64,000 nt of DNA from Lactuca virosa (taxonomy: Eukaryota > Streptophyta > Magnoliopsida > Asterales > Asteraceae): positions 174,159,194 through 174,223,193 of the forward strand of contig CAKMRJ010005634.1 of NCBI GenBank assembly GCA_928212115.1, in the 5' to 3' direction. Below, in pieces: positions 34,417-44,898 of this stretch (position 1 is the first letter of the stretch; each line of letters begins with the position of its first letter). The notes beneath the pieces were generated by a model. That model was not told the origin of the DNA, did no database searches, and worked only from the letters and a program-made list of their open reading frames with translations. Made by a program: the position numbers and the translations under genes.

Positions 34417-35530
34417 CTAGCGACCGTCAGTCATCCCGATAGTCGTAGGAGCGGGTGCTGATACCGGTCCTATTGCAACAAAACTCAGATAGTGGGCCTT
34501 CTTGTGGCCCCTCTTATTGCAATGAAAGCAAATCAGATCAGATACCAGAGTGGTGGTGGTAGCAGTAAAATCCTTGCTGATATGCCCAGTCCAGCCGCAC
34601 TTGAAGCAGCCGAAACCACCCACTCTGCACGCCCCCTCGTACATCTTGCTGCACTTTCCACAACAACTATGGGCTTGCTGGCTTCTTAGTCTAGAATCAG
34701 ATAGTTTGGGCCTCTTGACCGAACCCTCAGCACTCGACACATACTCAGGCTTCCTTTTCTTCTCCATCTCCAGGTCAATCTCCTTCTCGCTAGCTCGAGC
34801 TATCATATCCTCCAGCGTCTTGCAGCTGGATCGGCTAACAAACTGCCAAATATCATTCCTCAGCATCTCATGGTACCGGGACTTCTTCATCTCCTGGTCC
34901 ACCACATACTGTGAAACCAGAAGCCCCTTCTCCTTGAATATAGCGGTGATCTCACCCACCGTCTCAGTAGTTTGGTGGAGGTCCTGGAGCTCTCGCGCCA
35001 ACTGCTGCACCTCAATCACTGATGCGAACGCAGCTCGGAACCTGGTCGAGAAATCAACCCAGGTCATCGAATCCATAGCATCATCACCCACAGCATGTCC
35101 TACCTCCTCCCACCAATCGCGCGCATTATCCTTCAAGAGTCAGGAAGCTAGTCTGACCTTGTCCCCCTTAGGACATCAGTTGGTACGGAAGGCGTTAGCA
35201 ACATCTGCTATCCACCTACTGCTCGAAATGGGGTCCCTCGCCTCGTGATAATCTGGTGCTTTACATAACCGAAACTCCCTGAAATTCAGAGCACGCGTCC
35301 TGACCAAAGCCACAATCTTAGCGTGAAAGGTGCTCAGTTGCTCATCAAGAATCTCTAGAATACCCTCCTTGACCGTGCCAATGATCACAATAGTCTACTC
35401 AAGGATACTGTGCCTAATCTCATACGAGATGAACTCCCTCGTCTGGTCATCAAGCTGCCCAACTCCAGAACCCGAGCCCGAACCCTCCCCAATACCGGAA
35501 CTGCCAACTGGTCTGCTTCGCAATACCACC
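34417..35530 (-). pseudogene. Gypsy D gag
   Basis: The minus-strand frame contains KDNARDWWEEVGHAVGDDAM and WVDFSTRFRAAF (capsid-like retrotransposon gag). Two degraded CCHC knuckles follow: CFKCGWTGHISKDF lacks its last Cys and CFHCNKRGHKKAHY lacks its last Cys. In-frame stops lie at 35176-35178 and about ten codons later. The N-terminal stretch (to about 35530) is rich in Gly/Ser. The product would be nucleocapsid for packaging element RNA, but this copy is dead. Confidence 0.83.
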
Positions 35531-36412
35531 ATACTGAAAATAGACCATATAAACCATCCAAATACGCATCAAATATACACATTGGGGAAATCACAACTCC
35601 ACAAGCTCCCTGGCTTCAGCGCAACCCTCATTGGATCGAGTACGGATCCTATGCTTCTAGTAGTACGGGCCCATACTACCTTCTACATCTATCCATACTT
35701 TCCTCAAGGAGTGCCTTGACTCAACCGAGTTGCTTATATCCAACAATTCCTTTGCAGATAAGGCTCCCAGCACTAGATCTCATCCTAGGTTTTCCTAGGC
35801 CAAACTCCACACCACTCTCCGCCATCAGCTGTAGAAGGAACTCCTGCTAACTTCCTCTAACTAGCCCACGAATACAATTACATACTACAAAATCTAGATA
35901 ATTCTTCGAATGAGAGGTCTCACACTACAACGGTTGGACTCAAAACAAGAGTTGTGCAATAGAGTTAAAACCTAACCTTTTAAAATTATTTAGTTCCCAT
36001 AATATGTAACTTAGCATATTCGTTTACTACTTAGCTGAAGCTAGGTAGAACTTCTAAAAGCACAAAGCAAGTAGCATTTGAGCATTAACTATCAGTACCA
36101 AGCATAACCTAATCAGGCCAACCTATCACTGACTGATCAGTACTAGCATGCAAGTCTACAAGCTCATACAGTAGGCATACAAAGGCATCTCTCCTAGATC
36201 ATTAGCATAAATCTAGCATGTGATTCACAGATTCACAATTCAAAGCATATCATAAAACATATATGGGTATTTTGGGATACTTACTTGAGCTCAGCTGATT
36301 GCATGCGCCACACCCTTTCTTATTGTAGAAAACCTTTTCTTAAAATATGTTTCTTTTTGAAAACTTTACCAAATCCTCAGTTTAAGTTCAGACAGACCCG
36401 AGAATGTGCCCG
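35531..36412 (-). mobile_element. Gypsy D leader, distal part
   Basis: Non-coding minus-strand leader between gag and the C insertion. Parts such as agtagtacgggcccatacta (35660) resemble the C leader at 50590-50610. It ends in GCCCG (36408-36412), the left copy of the duplication made by C. The last 31 bases with the primer-binding site lie at 52809-52839. Confidence 0.8.
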
Positions 36413-37193
36413 TGTAACAACGTGAATTTTCAAAACAATTTTTCATTTTAAAACATACTTTCATTCATACGATAATCATCAAAACATAATATGTCCACTC
36501 TAACAAAACAAGACATGTCCCAAGATCTCATATACATAAATCCTCTCAGTGTGTACGAATCATGCCGGCGCCTTCCCGCGATCCTCGCTAGTACCTGAAA
36601 CACATAACACAACAACTGTAAGCATAAATGCTTAGTGAGTTCCCCAAATACCACATACAACACATACGCCACTAGAGGCTATAATATGACCCTTCGGTCG
36701 ATGTGTCTCAGCGGGACCCCCCCAGTCCCGTAGCTCGTCGGACCCTCTGGTCCAGTCATAGCTCGTTGGACCCATCGGTCTGGTCTGTATCGTTGGACCC
36801 TTCGGTCCGGTCTATATCGTTGGACCCTCCGGTCCGGTCTGTACAATATATAGCATACATATATCACAATGCACATAATCTCATACAACACATAGCACAC
36901 AAGACCCTCCGGTCTACACATAGATACCACTCTAGGTAATGTATAGTGAGAAGACTCACTTCGTATGATGTCTAGTAACTCACGTGCTCGATATCCCTGA
37001 ATCTCGAAACAATGACCTAGCCCCGCCTAATCACATAAAGTAATTATTTCAAATCATTAACGGCTCTCAAGGCTAGACTACATCCCTTTTCTACAATCCC
37101 ACAGAAGGGTAAAAGACCATTTTACCCCTCCCTGACCCAAAGTCCAAATGTTGACCAAAACCCTAAAAGTCAACAAAAGTTAACTCTCCGGGT

Positions 37194-37297
37194 TACGCTG
37201 CGCGTACCAAACCTGTACGTTGGGCGTACCCAGCAACCTCACAGAATCGGGGAATGCAACCCCCTACGCCGCGCGTACTGGGATTACGCCCAGCGTA
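37194..37297 (-). repeat. Second palindrome cluster in the C LTR
   Basis: TACGC-TGC-GCGTA (37194), TACGT-TGG-GCGTA (37216), TACGC-CGC-GCGTA (37265) and TACGC-CCA-GCGTA (37285) lie about 600 bases downstream of the TATA box on the transcribed strand. The 5' LTR equivalents are at 51875, 51897, 51946 and 51966. Confidence 0.75.
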
Positions 37298-37879
37298 ATT
37301 CCCAGTTTCAGACTTCTTAGCTTTTAGGGTCTTAATCAGTTAAGACTCACGTCCAACTTCTAGATCTGACGTTTTCTAAACCTCTTAATCCATAAAGTTG
37401 GTGACTTTAAGCCTTTGCATGGCTGGACAAGTCACTAACACCCATAACATTCCATTTCCCAACTCTAGAAAGCTCATAACTCAAGCATGACTTCATAACA
37501 ACGACCAAGATGGAAACTTTATGGATCTATAACTCATATATCACTGAAAAGGGACAGATCTAGGTCTATGGAGTCCTTTATGCTCATAAAGTCTCCACCT
37601 TTGGGACTTTAACCCTAGAAATGGTCCATGAAGCACAAATCAAAATAACAAGGAAAGCTTTGAGCTTTATACCTCCAAGTGAAGCTCTTCCCTCTGTAGA
37701 ACTCAGATCCAAGGCTTGCACTCCAACTTCTAGCCTCCACAAGAATCTCCTCTTCTTCCTTACTAACATACAAAGGCACTTTAGCTCCAAAAACACTCAC
37801 ACAAGCTTAGAACGAAGGTTGGATCTCCTTTAGGGTTTCACTCACTCAAATGGTGGCTGAGGATAAGGCCATAACCTTC

Positions 37880-38027
37880 TTTATATAGGGCTCAAGTCTA
37901 AATTAGGGTTTTGCATCTGGGCCGGTTACGCCGAGCGTAACCTTGGTACGCCCCGCGTACCTCTAAGGGTCCGCATCCATTTCAAGTGCATGAGTACGCG
38001 CAACGTACTCTTGAGTACGCCCAGCGT
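37880..38027 (-). promoter_or_regulatory. C 3' LTR promoter with four TACGC palindromes
   Basis: A minus-strand TATATAAA lies at 37880-37887. Upstream on that strand are TACGC-CGA-GCGTA (37927), TACGC-CCC-GCGTA (37947), TACGC-GCA-ACGTA (37995) and TACGC-CCA-GCGTA (38015). The 5' LTR has the same set at 52608, 52628, 52676 and 52697, with some changes. Confidence 0.63.
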
Positions 38028-38160
38028 ACTCATTTGCTACAACTTTTCACTCAAGGGCTAACTTTGACAATTTGACAAAAGAGAAGGGTTAAATAGTTGT
38101 ACCTGAATTTCGGGATGTTACAATTCTCCCACACTAGAACCAAACTTCGCCCTCGAAGTC

Positions 38161-39591
38161 TCATGCTGTAAACATCTCCGGATGCTGCTCCCGCATCTCT
38201 GACTCTGTCTCCCAAGTCAGCTCAGACCACCTCCGATGTTGCCACTGAACCTGAACCAGGGGCACCTCCTTGTTCCTCAGAACCTTGATCTTTCGATCCA
38301 CAATCGCGATTGGCCTCTCAGCATAATTTAGGCTCGCATCCACCTTAATATCCTCCAGTGGTACCACCGCCGACTCGTCGGCTATACACTTCCTCAACTG
38401 AGACACGTGGAAGGTATCATGAATCTGACTCAACTCCGCAGGTAGCTCTAACCGATATGCTACGTTGCCCACCCTCGCGGTCACCCTGAACGGACCGATG
38501 TACCGGGGCCCCAACTTGCCCCTCTTCCTGAACCGGATCACTCCTTTCCAAGGAGATACCTTCAGGAGTACGAAATCTCCCACCTGGAACTCAAGCTCGG
38601 ATCGTCGTCTATCCGCATAACTCTTCTGACGACTCTGAGCCTTCAGTAACCTCTGTCTAACCTGTTGTATCTGCTCTGTCGTCTGCAGCACTATCTCAGT
38701 ACTACCTATCACACGCTGTCCTACCTCTCCCCAGCAGATGGGAGTCCGACACCTCCTTCCGTACAACAACTCGAAGGGAGGCATACCAATGCTAGAATGA
38801 TGGCTGTTGTTGTAGGAAAATTCAGCCAACGGCAAGTACGTGTCCCAACTTCCTACGAAGTCCAACACACATGCTCGAAGCATGTCCTCGAGCGTCTGAA
38901 TCGTCCGCTCACTCTGTCCGTCAGTCTGGGGGTGGTAAGCGGTACTGAAATGCAACCTCGTGCCCAACTCCTCGTGAAACTTCTTCCAGAACCTGGAAGT
39001 GAAACGTACATCTCGATCCGACACAATCGAGATCGGCACCCCATGTCGTGATACCACCTCCCTCACATACAACTCTGCCAGCCTCTCCGCAGAAGAGCTC
39101 TCACTAATAGCAAGAAAATACGCGCTCTTCGTCAGCCGGTCGACGATCACCCAAATTGCATCGACACCCCTCGCGGTCCTCGGCAATTTGGTGATGAAAT
39201 CCATGGAAATCTGTTCCCACTTCCACTGGGGAACCTCAAGCGGCTGCAACTTGCCATGCGGATGCTGGTGCTCGGCCTTAACCTGGCGACAGGTCAAGCA
39301 CCTCTCGACAAACCACGCGACATCCCTCTTCACACAGGGCCACCAATAATCTTTCTTCAGGTCCAAATACATCTTCGTGGCCCCAGGATGGATCGAGAAC
39401 CTCGATCTATGCGCCTCCTCCATCAGAATGGTACGTGCCCCTCCTGCATGCGGCACCCAAATCCGACCCTGAAAGGTCATCAGCCCTCGACTATCGATAA
39501 CGAACTCGGACACCTGTCCGATCACGCTCTCCCTCTTGCGGTTCTCCGGTATCACGGCCTCTGCCTGGGCCTCCCGGATGGTGTCCAACAC
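38161..39591 (-). CDS. Gypsy C integrase with chromodomain (3' part of pol)
   Basis: This 476-residue minus-strand frame inserts element cDNA into the host genome. Visible in order: zinc finger (RFSIHPGATKMYL and ERCLTCRQVKAEHQ), catalytic core with DFITKLPRTARGVDAIWVI, VSDRDVRFTSRF and YHPQTDGQSERTIQTLEDML (the D, D and E), the GPF/Y-like segment (KLGPRYIGPFRVTARVG), and a chromodomain (VQVQWQHRRWSELTWETESE) that in this family reads histone marks at insertion. It ends 38 bases before the 3' LTR. It is cut off from RNase H by a one-base insertion in a C-run (about 39595-39599), so the start at 39591 is only the first Met after the break. Confidence 0.9.
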   Translation of the reverse strand: MLDTIREAQAEAVIPENRKRESVIGQVSEFVIDSRGLMTFQGRIWVPHAGGARTILMEEAHRSRFSIHPGATKMYLDLKKDYWWPCVKRDVAWFVERCLTCRQVKAEHQHPHGKLQPLEVPQWKWEQISMDFITKLPRTARGVDAIWVIVDRLTKSAYFLAISESSSAERLAELYVREVVSRHGVPISIVSDRDVRFTSRFWKKFHEELGTRLHFSTAYHPQTDGQSERTIQTLEDMLRACVLDFVGSWDTYLPLAEFSYNNSHHSSIGMPPFELLYGRRCRTPICWGEVGQRVIGSTEIVLQTTEQIQQVRQRLLKAQSRQKSYADRRRSELEFQVGDFVLLKVSPWKGVIRFRKRGKLGPRYIGPFRVTARVGNVAYRLELPAELSQIHDTFHVSQLRKCIADESAVVPLEDIKVDASLNYAERPIAIVDRKIKVLRNKEVPLVQVQWQHRRWSELTWETESEMREQHPEMFTA

Positions 39592-39854
39592 CGGGGGTCA
39601 TCACTGTCAATCTCATGCAAGTGCCTCGAATCGGGGCACTTTCCGCCCTACGGCTCAGCGCATCAGCTACAACATTAGCTTTGCCCGGGCGGTACAGGAT
39701 CTCACTATCGTAATCCTTCACCACGTCCAACCATCTCCTCTGACGCATATTCAGATTGAGCTGATCCATCAAATACTTCAAGCTCTTGTGGTCCGTGTAT
39801 ATGGTACACCGAACCCCCTTACAAATAGTGACGCCAAATCTTGAGGGCGAACAC
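39592..39854 (-). pseudogene. Gypsy C RNase H, 3' half
   Basis: The frame contains GVRCTIYTDHKSLKYLMDQL and YRPGKANVVADALSRRAE, the distal half of RNase H, which degrades the RNA of the RNA-DNA hybrid. The 5' half is at 47591 onward; copia B inserted between them. A one-base insertion in a C-run (39824-39828) shifts the frame upstream of GVRCT, and the second break is at 39595-39599. Confidence 0.85.
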
Positions 39855-40619
39855 TGATGGGTTTTGAGCATTCTAACACTCCTATGGTGTACATGCAACC
39901 CTAGAAACCTTGGATCTATGTTTGACTAAGATACATGCAAATAATTATTTTTCCAAGGTTCTTATCCTAACTAGCATGGCATGGGGTACTTGAATCAAAT
40001 AAAACTAGTAGAATTACTTACCTTGTAGTAGTAGTTGATTGCTTGGAGTTTGAGAGCCTAGCACCAATAATGTGGATGCCTCAAATGGAAGTCACAAATC
40101 ACCACAAACTTGGAAACTTGAGAGAATAGTCACAAACTTCTTGAAATAGGCCCTCTTAGTTTACACACATCAACTAGTGTTATTTCAAGAACCAAAGCCT
40201 CCTTTATATAGTGTGGTGGATTAGGGTTACATCCATGTAAACCCTAATACCCATGTCTTTTCATTTCCATGAGATCCATGGGTTAAAGCTCCATGGAGTA
40301 TCCATGGACTTTCCATGCAAGCCTAGCCCATTCCAAATAAGCATTAGCCCACACTATATAAATACAAGAGCCCATATTTAATTAGTCATACTTTTGATCT
40401 CTAAATTAATTCTAAATTAATTATAGATCAACACTAATTAAATAATATGATTTTATATTAATATATTAGAACTTATAATATATTAATAAATCATAACTTA
40501 TACTATTCTCAAAAGATTATCCGTAAATTGTTCGGGTGAAGTGCAACCCAAATGGACCATGCCGGGTCGGGTCAAGTACATACCAAATATAGTTATGGAC
40601 TTAGACACTATCTCCAACA
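39855..40619 (-). mobile_element. Copia B 3' LTR (765 bp)
   Basis: On the minus strand it runs TGTTGGAGATAG...AACCCATCA. The minus-strand TATATAAAGGAGG is near 40200-40212. A more AT-rich half lies at 40380-40510. Confidence 0.93.
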
Positions 40620-41456
40620 GTCTCCCACTTGGATAAGTCTAATAACTATAGTTGCAAGTATGACTTCAGGAACCGATCAGCAATCGTAGCTCTTAAAACT
40701 CTGTTGAACTATGAAGCGCCATTTTAGATAAGTGATCATATAATCCTCTGTTCTAGATATCAGCCGGACAAATACATGGAACATGGTCTTGCTTATTGTC
40801 CAGCATTTGTTTCCCGATTTCCGATTTGTTTGACATAGAACTTAACTGAACACATCAATTTAGTTCTGACCGGGCCCGGTACATAGGTCAAAACAAAATC
40901 ATCGAGGGGCCCAGATATCGCTTCTAATCCTAGAAGGAACAGATAAACTTCGACTCATATGTTTGCTCTACTACTTGTTGAACTACACACAAAGGCACGG
41001 TTTATAACATCGAGTTACCAATGCGTTTTCGTGCAATCAATGCATAACCAACTCATAGGCAACAAATCATATCTCTAGGTTTGAAGACTTATATGATATT
41101 ACCGTCTCACGATCACTCGAGATAAATTCCATGAAGTGATACAAGTGAGCGTGGGTTGAATCCAATACTCAGAACTTATGAGCACTCATGAGTGCTGTAG
41201 CCCCGCTTTGTCTAACATCTTAGACCTCTACAAGCCAACCCATGACAGTCTTGATTCATATATACTTCCAACATATGACCGACTGTGGAGAGTTTGAATA
41301 ATATGATATAAACCATAACATAATTATTCTGGAAGTCAAAACATGCAAAAAGAAATAATAGTAAACGATTGACAAGAGATAGCAACACTTTACTCATAAA
41401 TAACAGCTTTTATTTATCATCAAATGTCAATTACATTTTACAAATTTCAAGATTAT
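40620..41456 (-). mobile_element. Copia B 3' untranslated region
   Basis: Non-coding sequence of about 840 bp between the RNase H stop and the 3' LTR, ending in the polypurine tract. Its LTR-proximal part matches 23510-23621 of the older copia remnant. No open frame of note is seen. Confidence 0.8.
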
Positions 41457-42458
41457 CTAACTACTAAAACTAATATCATCCTTCAGCCCTATGCTCCGAG
41501 CATGCTGGAGATGCTTAGCCCGAGTCAGTCCCTTCGTGAGGGGATCTGCTGGGTTCTCATCCGATGATACCCTCTTTGCCACGAGGATTCCTTCTTCTAT
41601 TCGATGTCTGATGAAGTGATATTTTCTGTCAATGTGTCTGGATCTCCCATGATCTCTTGGTTCCTTGGCTAAGGCAACCGCACTATTGCTGTCACAGAAA
41701 ATCTCCATTGGCTCCTTTATAGCTGGTACAACTCCAAGGTCTCCGATGAAGTTCTTTAGCCATATAGCCTCCTTTGCTGCCTCGCTTGCTGCTATATACT
41801 CTGATTCACAAGTGGAATCAGCCACTGTCTCCTGCTTGGAACTTTTCCAAGTAATTGCCCCTCCGTTTAGAGTAAAGACCCAGCCCGACTGAGAGCGGAA
41901 ATTATCCCTGTCAGTCTGAAAGCTAGCATCACTGTACCCTACAACTCTCAAGTCCTCACTGCCACCGAGGGTAAGGACCCAGTCCTTAGTCCTCCGTAGG
42001 TACTTGAGGATATTCTTTACCGCAGTCCAGTGTGCCTTGCCAGGGTTCCCCTGATACCTGCTAACCATGCTCAAAGCAAAGGCTACATCAGGTCGAGTAC
42101 ACGTCATAGCATACATGATCGATCCTACAGCTGAAGCATAAGGTATTCGACTCATTTCTGCTATCTCAGCCTCAGTACTAGGGCTTTGTGTCTTACTCAA
42201 TCTGGCGTTACTCTGGATGGGTAACTCTCCTTTCTTGGAGTTATGCATGTTGAACCTTTTCAACACTTTGTCCACATAGGTGCTTTGACTAAGTCCAATT
42301 AGTCTTTTACTCCTGTTTCTCAAAATCCTTATCCCTAGGATATAGGCAGCTTCTCCAAGGTCCTTCATAGCGAAACACTTCCCAAGCCAGGACTTTACTT
42401 CCTGCAGGGTTGGGATGTCATTTCCTATGAGTAGTATGTCATCCACATACAGTACCAA
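41457..42458 (-). CDS. Copia B reverse transcriptase C-terminus and RNase H
   Basis: A minus-strand frame of 333 residues. The catalytic YVDDILLIGND lies at residues 4-14. The frame continues through DKVLKRFNMHNSKKG and RPDVAFALSMVSRYQ of reverse transcriptase. RNase H motifs follow: VVGYSDASFQTD, SESE-like CESEYIAASEAAKEAIWL and IFCDSNSAVALAKEP. It ends in the usual short tail. It is separated from the upstream frame by a single missing base in an A-run near 42532, so the Met at 42458 is not a natural start. Confidence 0.9.
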   Translation of the reverse strand: MVLYVDDILLIGNDIPTLQEVKSWLGKCFAMKDLGEAAYILGIRILRNRSKRLIGLSQSTYVDKVLKRFNMHNSKKGELPIQSNARLSKTQSPSTEAEIAEMSRIPYASAVGSIMYAMTCTRPDVAFALSMVSRYQGNPGKAHWTAVKNILKYLRRTKDWVLTLGGSEDLRVVGYSDASFQTDRDNFRSQSGWVFTLNGGAITWKSSKQETVADSTCESEYIAASEAAKEAIWLKNFIGDLGVVPAIKEPMEIFCDSNSAVALAKEPRDHGRSRHIDRKYHFIRHRIEEGILVAKRVSSDENPADPLTKGLTRAKHLQHARSIGLKDDISFSS

Positions 42459-42466
42459 AAAGCTGA

Positions 42467-43960
42467 CTATACTCCCACTAGCCTTGATATAGACACAAGA
42501 TTCATCTTCACTCCTTGAAAAGCCAAATTCTTTGATTTCTCATCAAAGCAAAGATTCCATCTGCGAGGTGCCTGTTTTAATCCATAAATGGATTTCTCGA
42601 GCTTACACACTCTACTGGGGTACTCTGTACTGACAAAACCCTCTGGCTGAACCATGTAAACATCTTCAGCCAACTTTCCATTAAGGAAAGCGGTTTTGAC
42701 ATCCATTTGCCATATTTCATAATCATGAAATGCAGCAATGGCTAACAGAACCCTAATAGACTTAATCTTGGCCACTGGTGAAAAGGTCTCATCATAATCA
42801 ACTCCCGGAGTTTGAGAATAACCCTTTGCAACCAGTCGTGCCTTATAAGTGTGTACATTACCATCCATGTCGGTCTTCTTCTTGAAGATCCATTTGCACC
42901 CAACTATCTTACGATCAGGTACATTGTCAACCAAGTTCCAAACTTGATTGTCATACATGGACTGTATCTCGCTATCCATAGCCTCTTTCCATTTAGCAGC
43001 CTCAGGGCCTGCCATGGCTTCCGTGTAGCTGTTAGGCTCATCCAGATTTACCAGTGTGTTATCACTGATAAGTGTCTCACCTTCTGCAGTAATATGAAAA
43101 CCATAATAATGCTCAGGTGCATTCCTAACTCTGGTGGAACGCCTCAGAGGTATAGATTCTTCAGTCGGCTCAACAGGAGTTTCCTCCTCAGGTTGAGGGC
43201 TAGGGTTTGAGGTTCCTTCACCACTTGACTCTTGAATTTCCTCAAGGTCAATTTGCCTCCCACTGTCTCCTTGGCTCATGAATTCTCTCTCTCGAAAGAA
43301 TCCTCTTCTTGCTACAAAGACCACATTATCACTGGGTCTGTAGAAGATGTAACCAAAGGATTTCTGTGGGTAGCCGATGAAAATACACCTTTCGCTTCGG
43401 GGTTCGAGCTTATCGTGAGTCTCGCGTCTCACGAAAGCCTCGCAACCCCAAATCTTGATGTGGTCTAGATTGGGAACTTTTCCAGTCCACACCTCGTGAG
43501 GTGTTTTGGCAACCTTCTTTGTAGGGACTAGATTAAGGATATGGGCGGCAGTCTCTAAGGCATACCCCCAAAATGAGATTGGTAGCGAAGCTCGACTCAT
43601 CATGGAACGAACCATGTCCAACAAGGTCCGATTGCGCCTCTCAGCTACACCATTCAACTGTGGTGTCCTAGGAGGTGTCAATTGTGAGACAATCCCACAT
43701 TCCTTAAGATAGTCAAGGAACTCAGTACTAAGATACTCACCACCACGATCGGATCGAAGCATCTTAATGTTCCTGCCCAACTGATTCTCCACTTCTTGCT
43801 TAAACTCTTTGAATTTCTCAAAGGTTTCTGACTTATGCTTGATTAGGTAGACATATCCATATCTACTAAAATCATCAGTAAAAGTCACATAGAACCGATT
43901 AGCATCTCTTGTGGCGGTTCTGAAGGGTCCACACACATCCGTGTGTATGAGGTCCAACAA
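42467..43960 (-). CDS. Copia B integrase core and reverse transcriptase N-terminus
   Basis: A minus-strand frame of 497 residues. The integrase core has D in LIHTDVCGPF, D in LRSDRGGEYLS and E in NGVAERRNRTLLDM. A linker with PEEETPVEPTEESIPLRRS follows. Reverse transcriptase begins at about residue 330, with WKEAMDSEIQSM, KWIFKKKTDMDGNV, KARLVAKGYSQ and MDVKTAFLNG. It ends at a frame break just before the catalytic YVDD, which is in the next frame. The true polyprotein start is in gag; the Met at 43960 only follows another one-base break near 44005. Confidence 0.9.
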   Translation of the reverse strand: MLDLIHTDVCGPFRTATRDANRFYVTFTDDFSRYGYVYLIKHKSETFEKFKEFKQEVENQLGRNIKMLRSDRGGEYLSTEFLDYLKECGIVSQLTPPRTPQLNGVAERRNRTLLDMVRSMMSRASLPISFWGYALETAAHILNLVPTKKVAKTPHEVWTGKVPNLDHIKIWGCEAFVRRETHDKLEPRSERCIFIGYPQKSFGYIFYRPSDNVVFVARRGFFREREFMSQGDSGRQIDLEEIQESSGEGTSNPSPQPEEETPVEPTEESIPLRRSTRVRNAPEHYYGFHITAEGETLISDNTLVNLDEPNSYTEAMAGPEAAKWKEAMDSEIQSMYDNQVWNLVDNVPDRKIVGCKWIFKKKTDMDGNVHTYKARLVAKGYSQTPGVDYDETFSPVAKIKSIRVLLAIAAFHDYEIWQMDVKTAFLNGKLAEDVYMVQPEGFVSTEYPSRVCKLEKSIYGLKQAPRRWNLCFDEKSKNLAFQGVKMNLVSISRLVGV

Positions 43961-43989
43961 ACCTTCACCCCTAGCACAAGTGCCAGTAA

Positions 43990-44898
43990 AAGGTGACTTT
44001 TCATTTTACCAAGCAAACAAGATTCACAACTATCATCTGACTTTAGGTCAAATGACTCCAAGACTCCATCCTTTTGGAGTTGGCCTATGCGTTTCTTGCT
44101 TACATGTCCAAGACGACAATGCCATAAGGATGCTTTATCTAAGCTAGTGGAAGAGTTAATACACAATACATTATTTCCTAGATTATCTACAACAGATACA
44201 GTTTCATACACGCCATCACAAGGTAATGCTTTAAAATAAAGAACATTATTAAAGAAAGCATCAATACTACCATTATTATTATCAAAATAAAAGGTAAAAC
44301 CTTGTTTATACAATGCATGAAAGGAAATAACATTTCTTGCCATTTCTGGCGAATAATAACATTTATTCAAATCTAATGTAAACCCACTATTTAGCACTAA
44401 GGAATAAACTCCTATCTTGGTGACAGGTGAAGCTTTCCTGTTTCCCATGATCAAGTTTATCTTTCCCTGCTCCACATTCTCACTTCTTTTTAGTCCCTGC
44501 AAATCACAACATATGTGAATACCACAACCTGTATCAAGGACCCAAGACTTAGAATGAGGTGAGTTATTAGACAATATAGTGTATATACCTGCATGGTTGG
44601 GTTTTACTTTCCCATCCTTCAAATCTTGCTGGTACTTTGGGCAGTTTCGCTTCCAGTGTGACTTTTCATGGCAATAGAAGCATTCAGCCTCATTAGGGTT
44701 AGCAGAAGGAGTGACAAAACCTTTCTTGGTTTTGCTTGAAGAGGAGCCTTCAAGGGTCTTACCCTTGGTACCCTTAGAAGGGTTCTTTCTCTTCTTCCCT
44801 TTGCCATGCCCGATTGCCAAGACATTGGCCGCAGTTGGAGTAGGAGTAGGAGTAGTAACAACCGACTTACCCTTTAGACCACTTTCGGCGGTCTTCAA
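43990..44898 (-). CDS. Copia B nucleocapsid, protease and integrase zinc finger
   Basis: A minus-strand frame with a Lys-rich stretch, a CCHC knuckle (CFYCHEKSHWKRNC), the aspartic protease motif (SWVLDTGCGIHICCD), and the integrase zinc finger (HCRLGHVSKKRIGQL ... SCESCLLGKM). About 25 off-frame residues after LLGKM run on to 43885. It is out of frame with gag upstream (break near 44897) and with the integrase core downstream (near 44005); both are single missing bases. Confidence 0.88.

Larger units (their letters stand above)
36413..38122 (-). mobile_element. Gypsy C 3' LTR (1710 bp)
   Basis: On the minus strand it runs TGTAACATCCCG...CGTTGTTACA. It contains a hairpin block (36591-36646), a minisatellite of about 27-bp units ggacccttcggtccggtct (36740-36845, four units), a set of four palindromes downstream (37194-37297), and the promoter set (37880-38027). 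Confidence 0.92.

Noticed and set aside
34550..35248. 232-residue plus-strand open frame
   Set aside because: It is antisense to D gag, which shows clear capsid and knuckle motifs on the minus strand.
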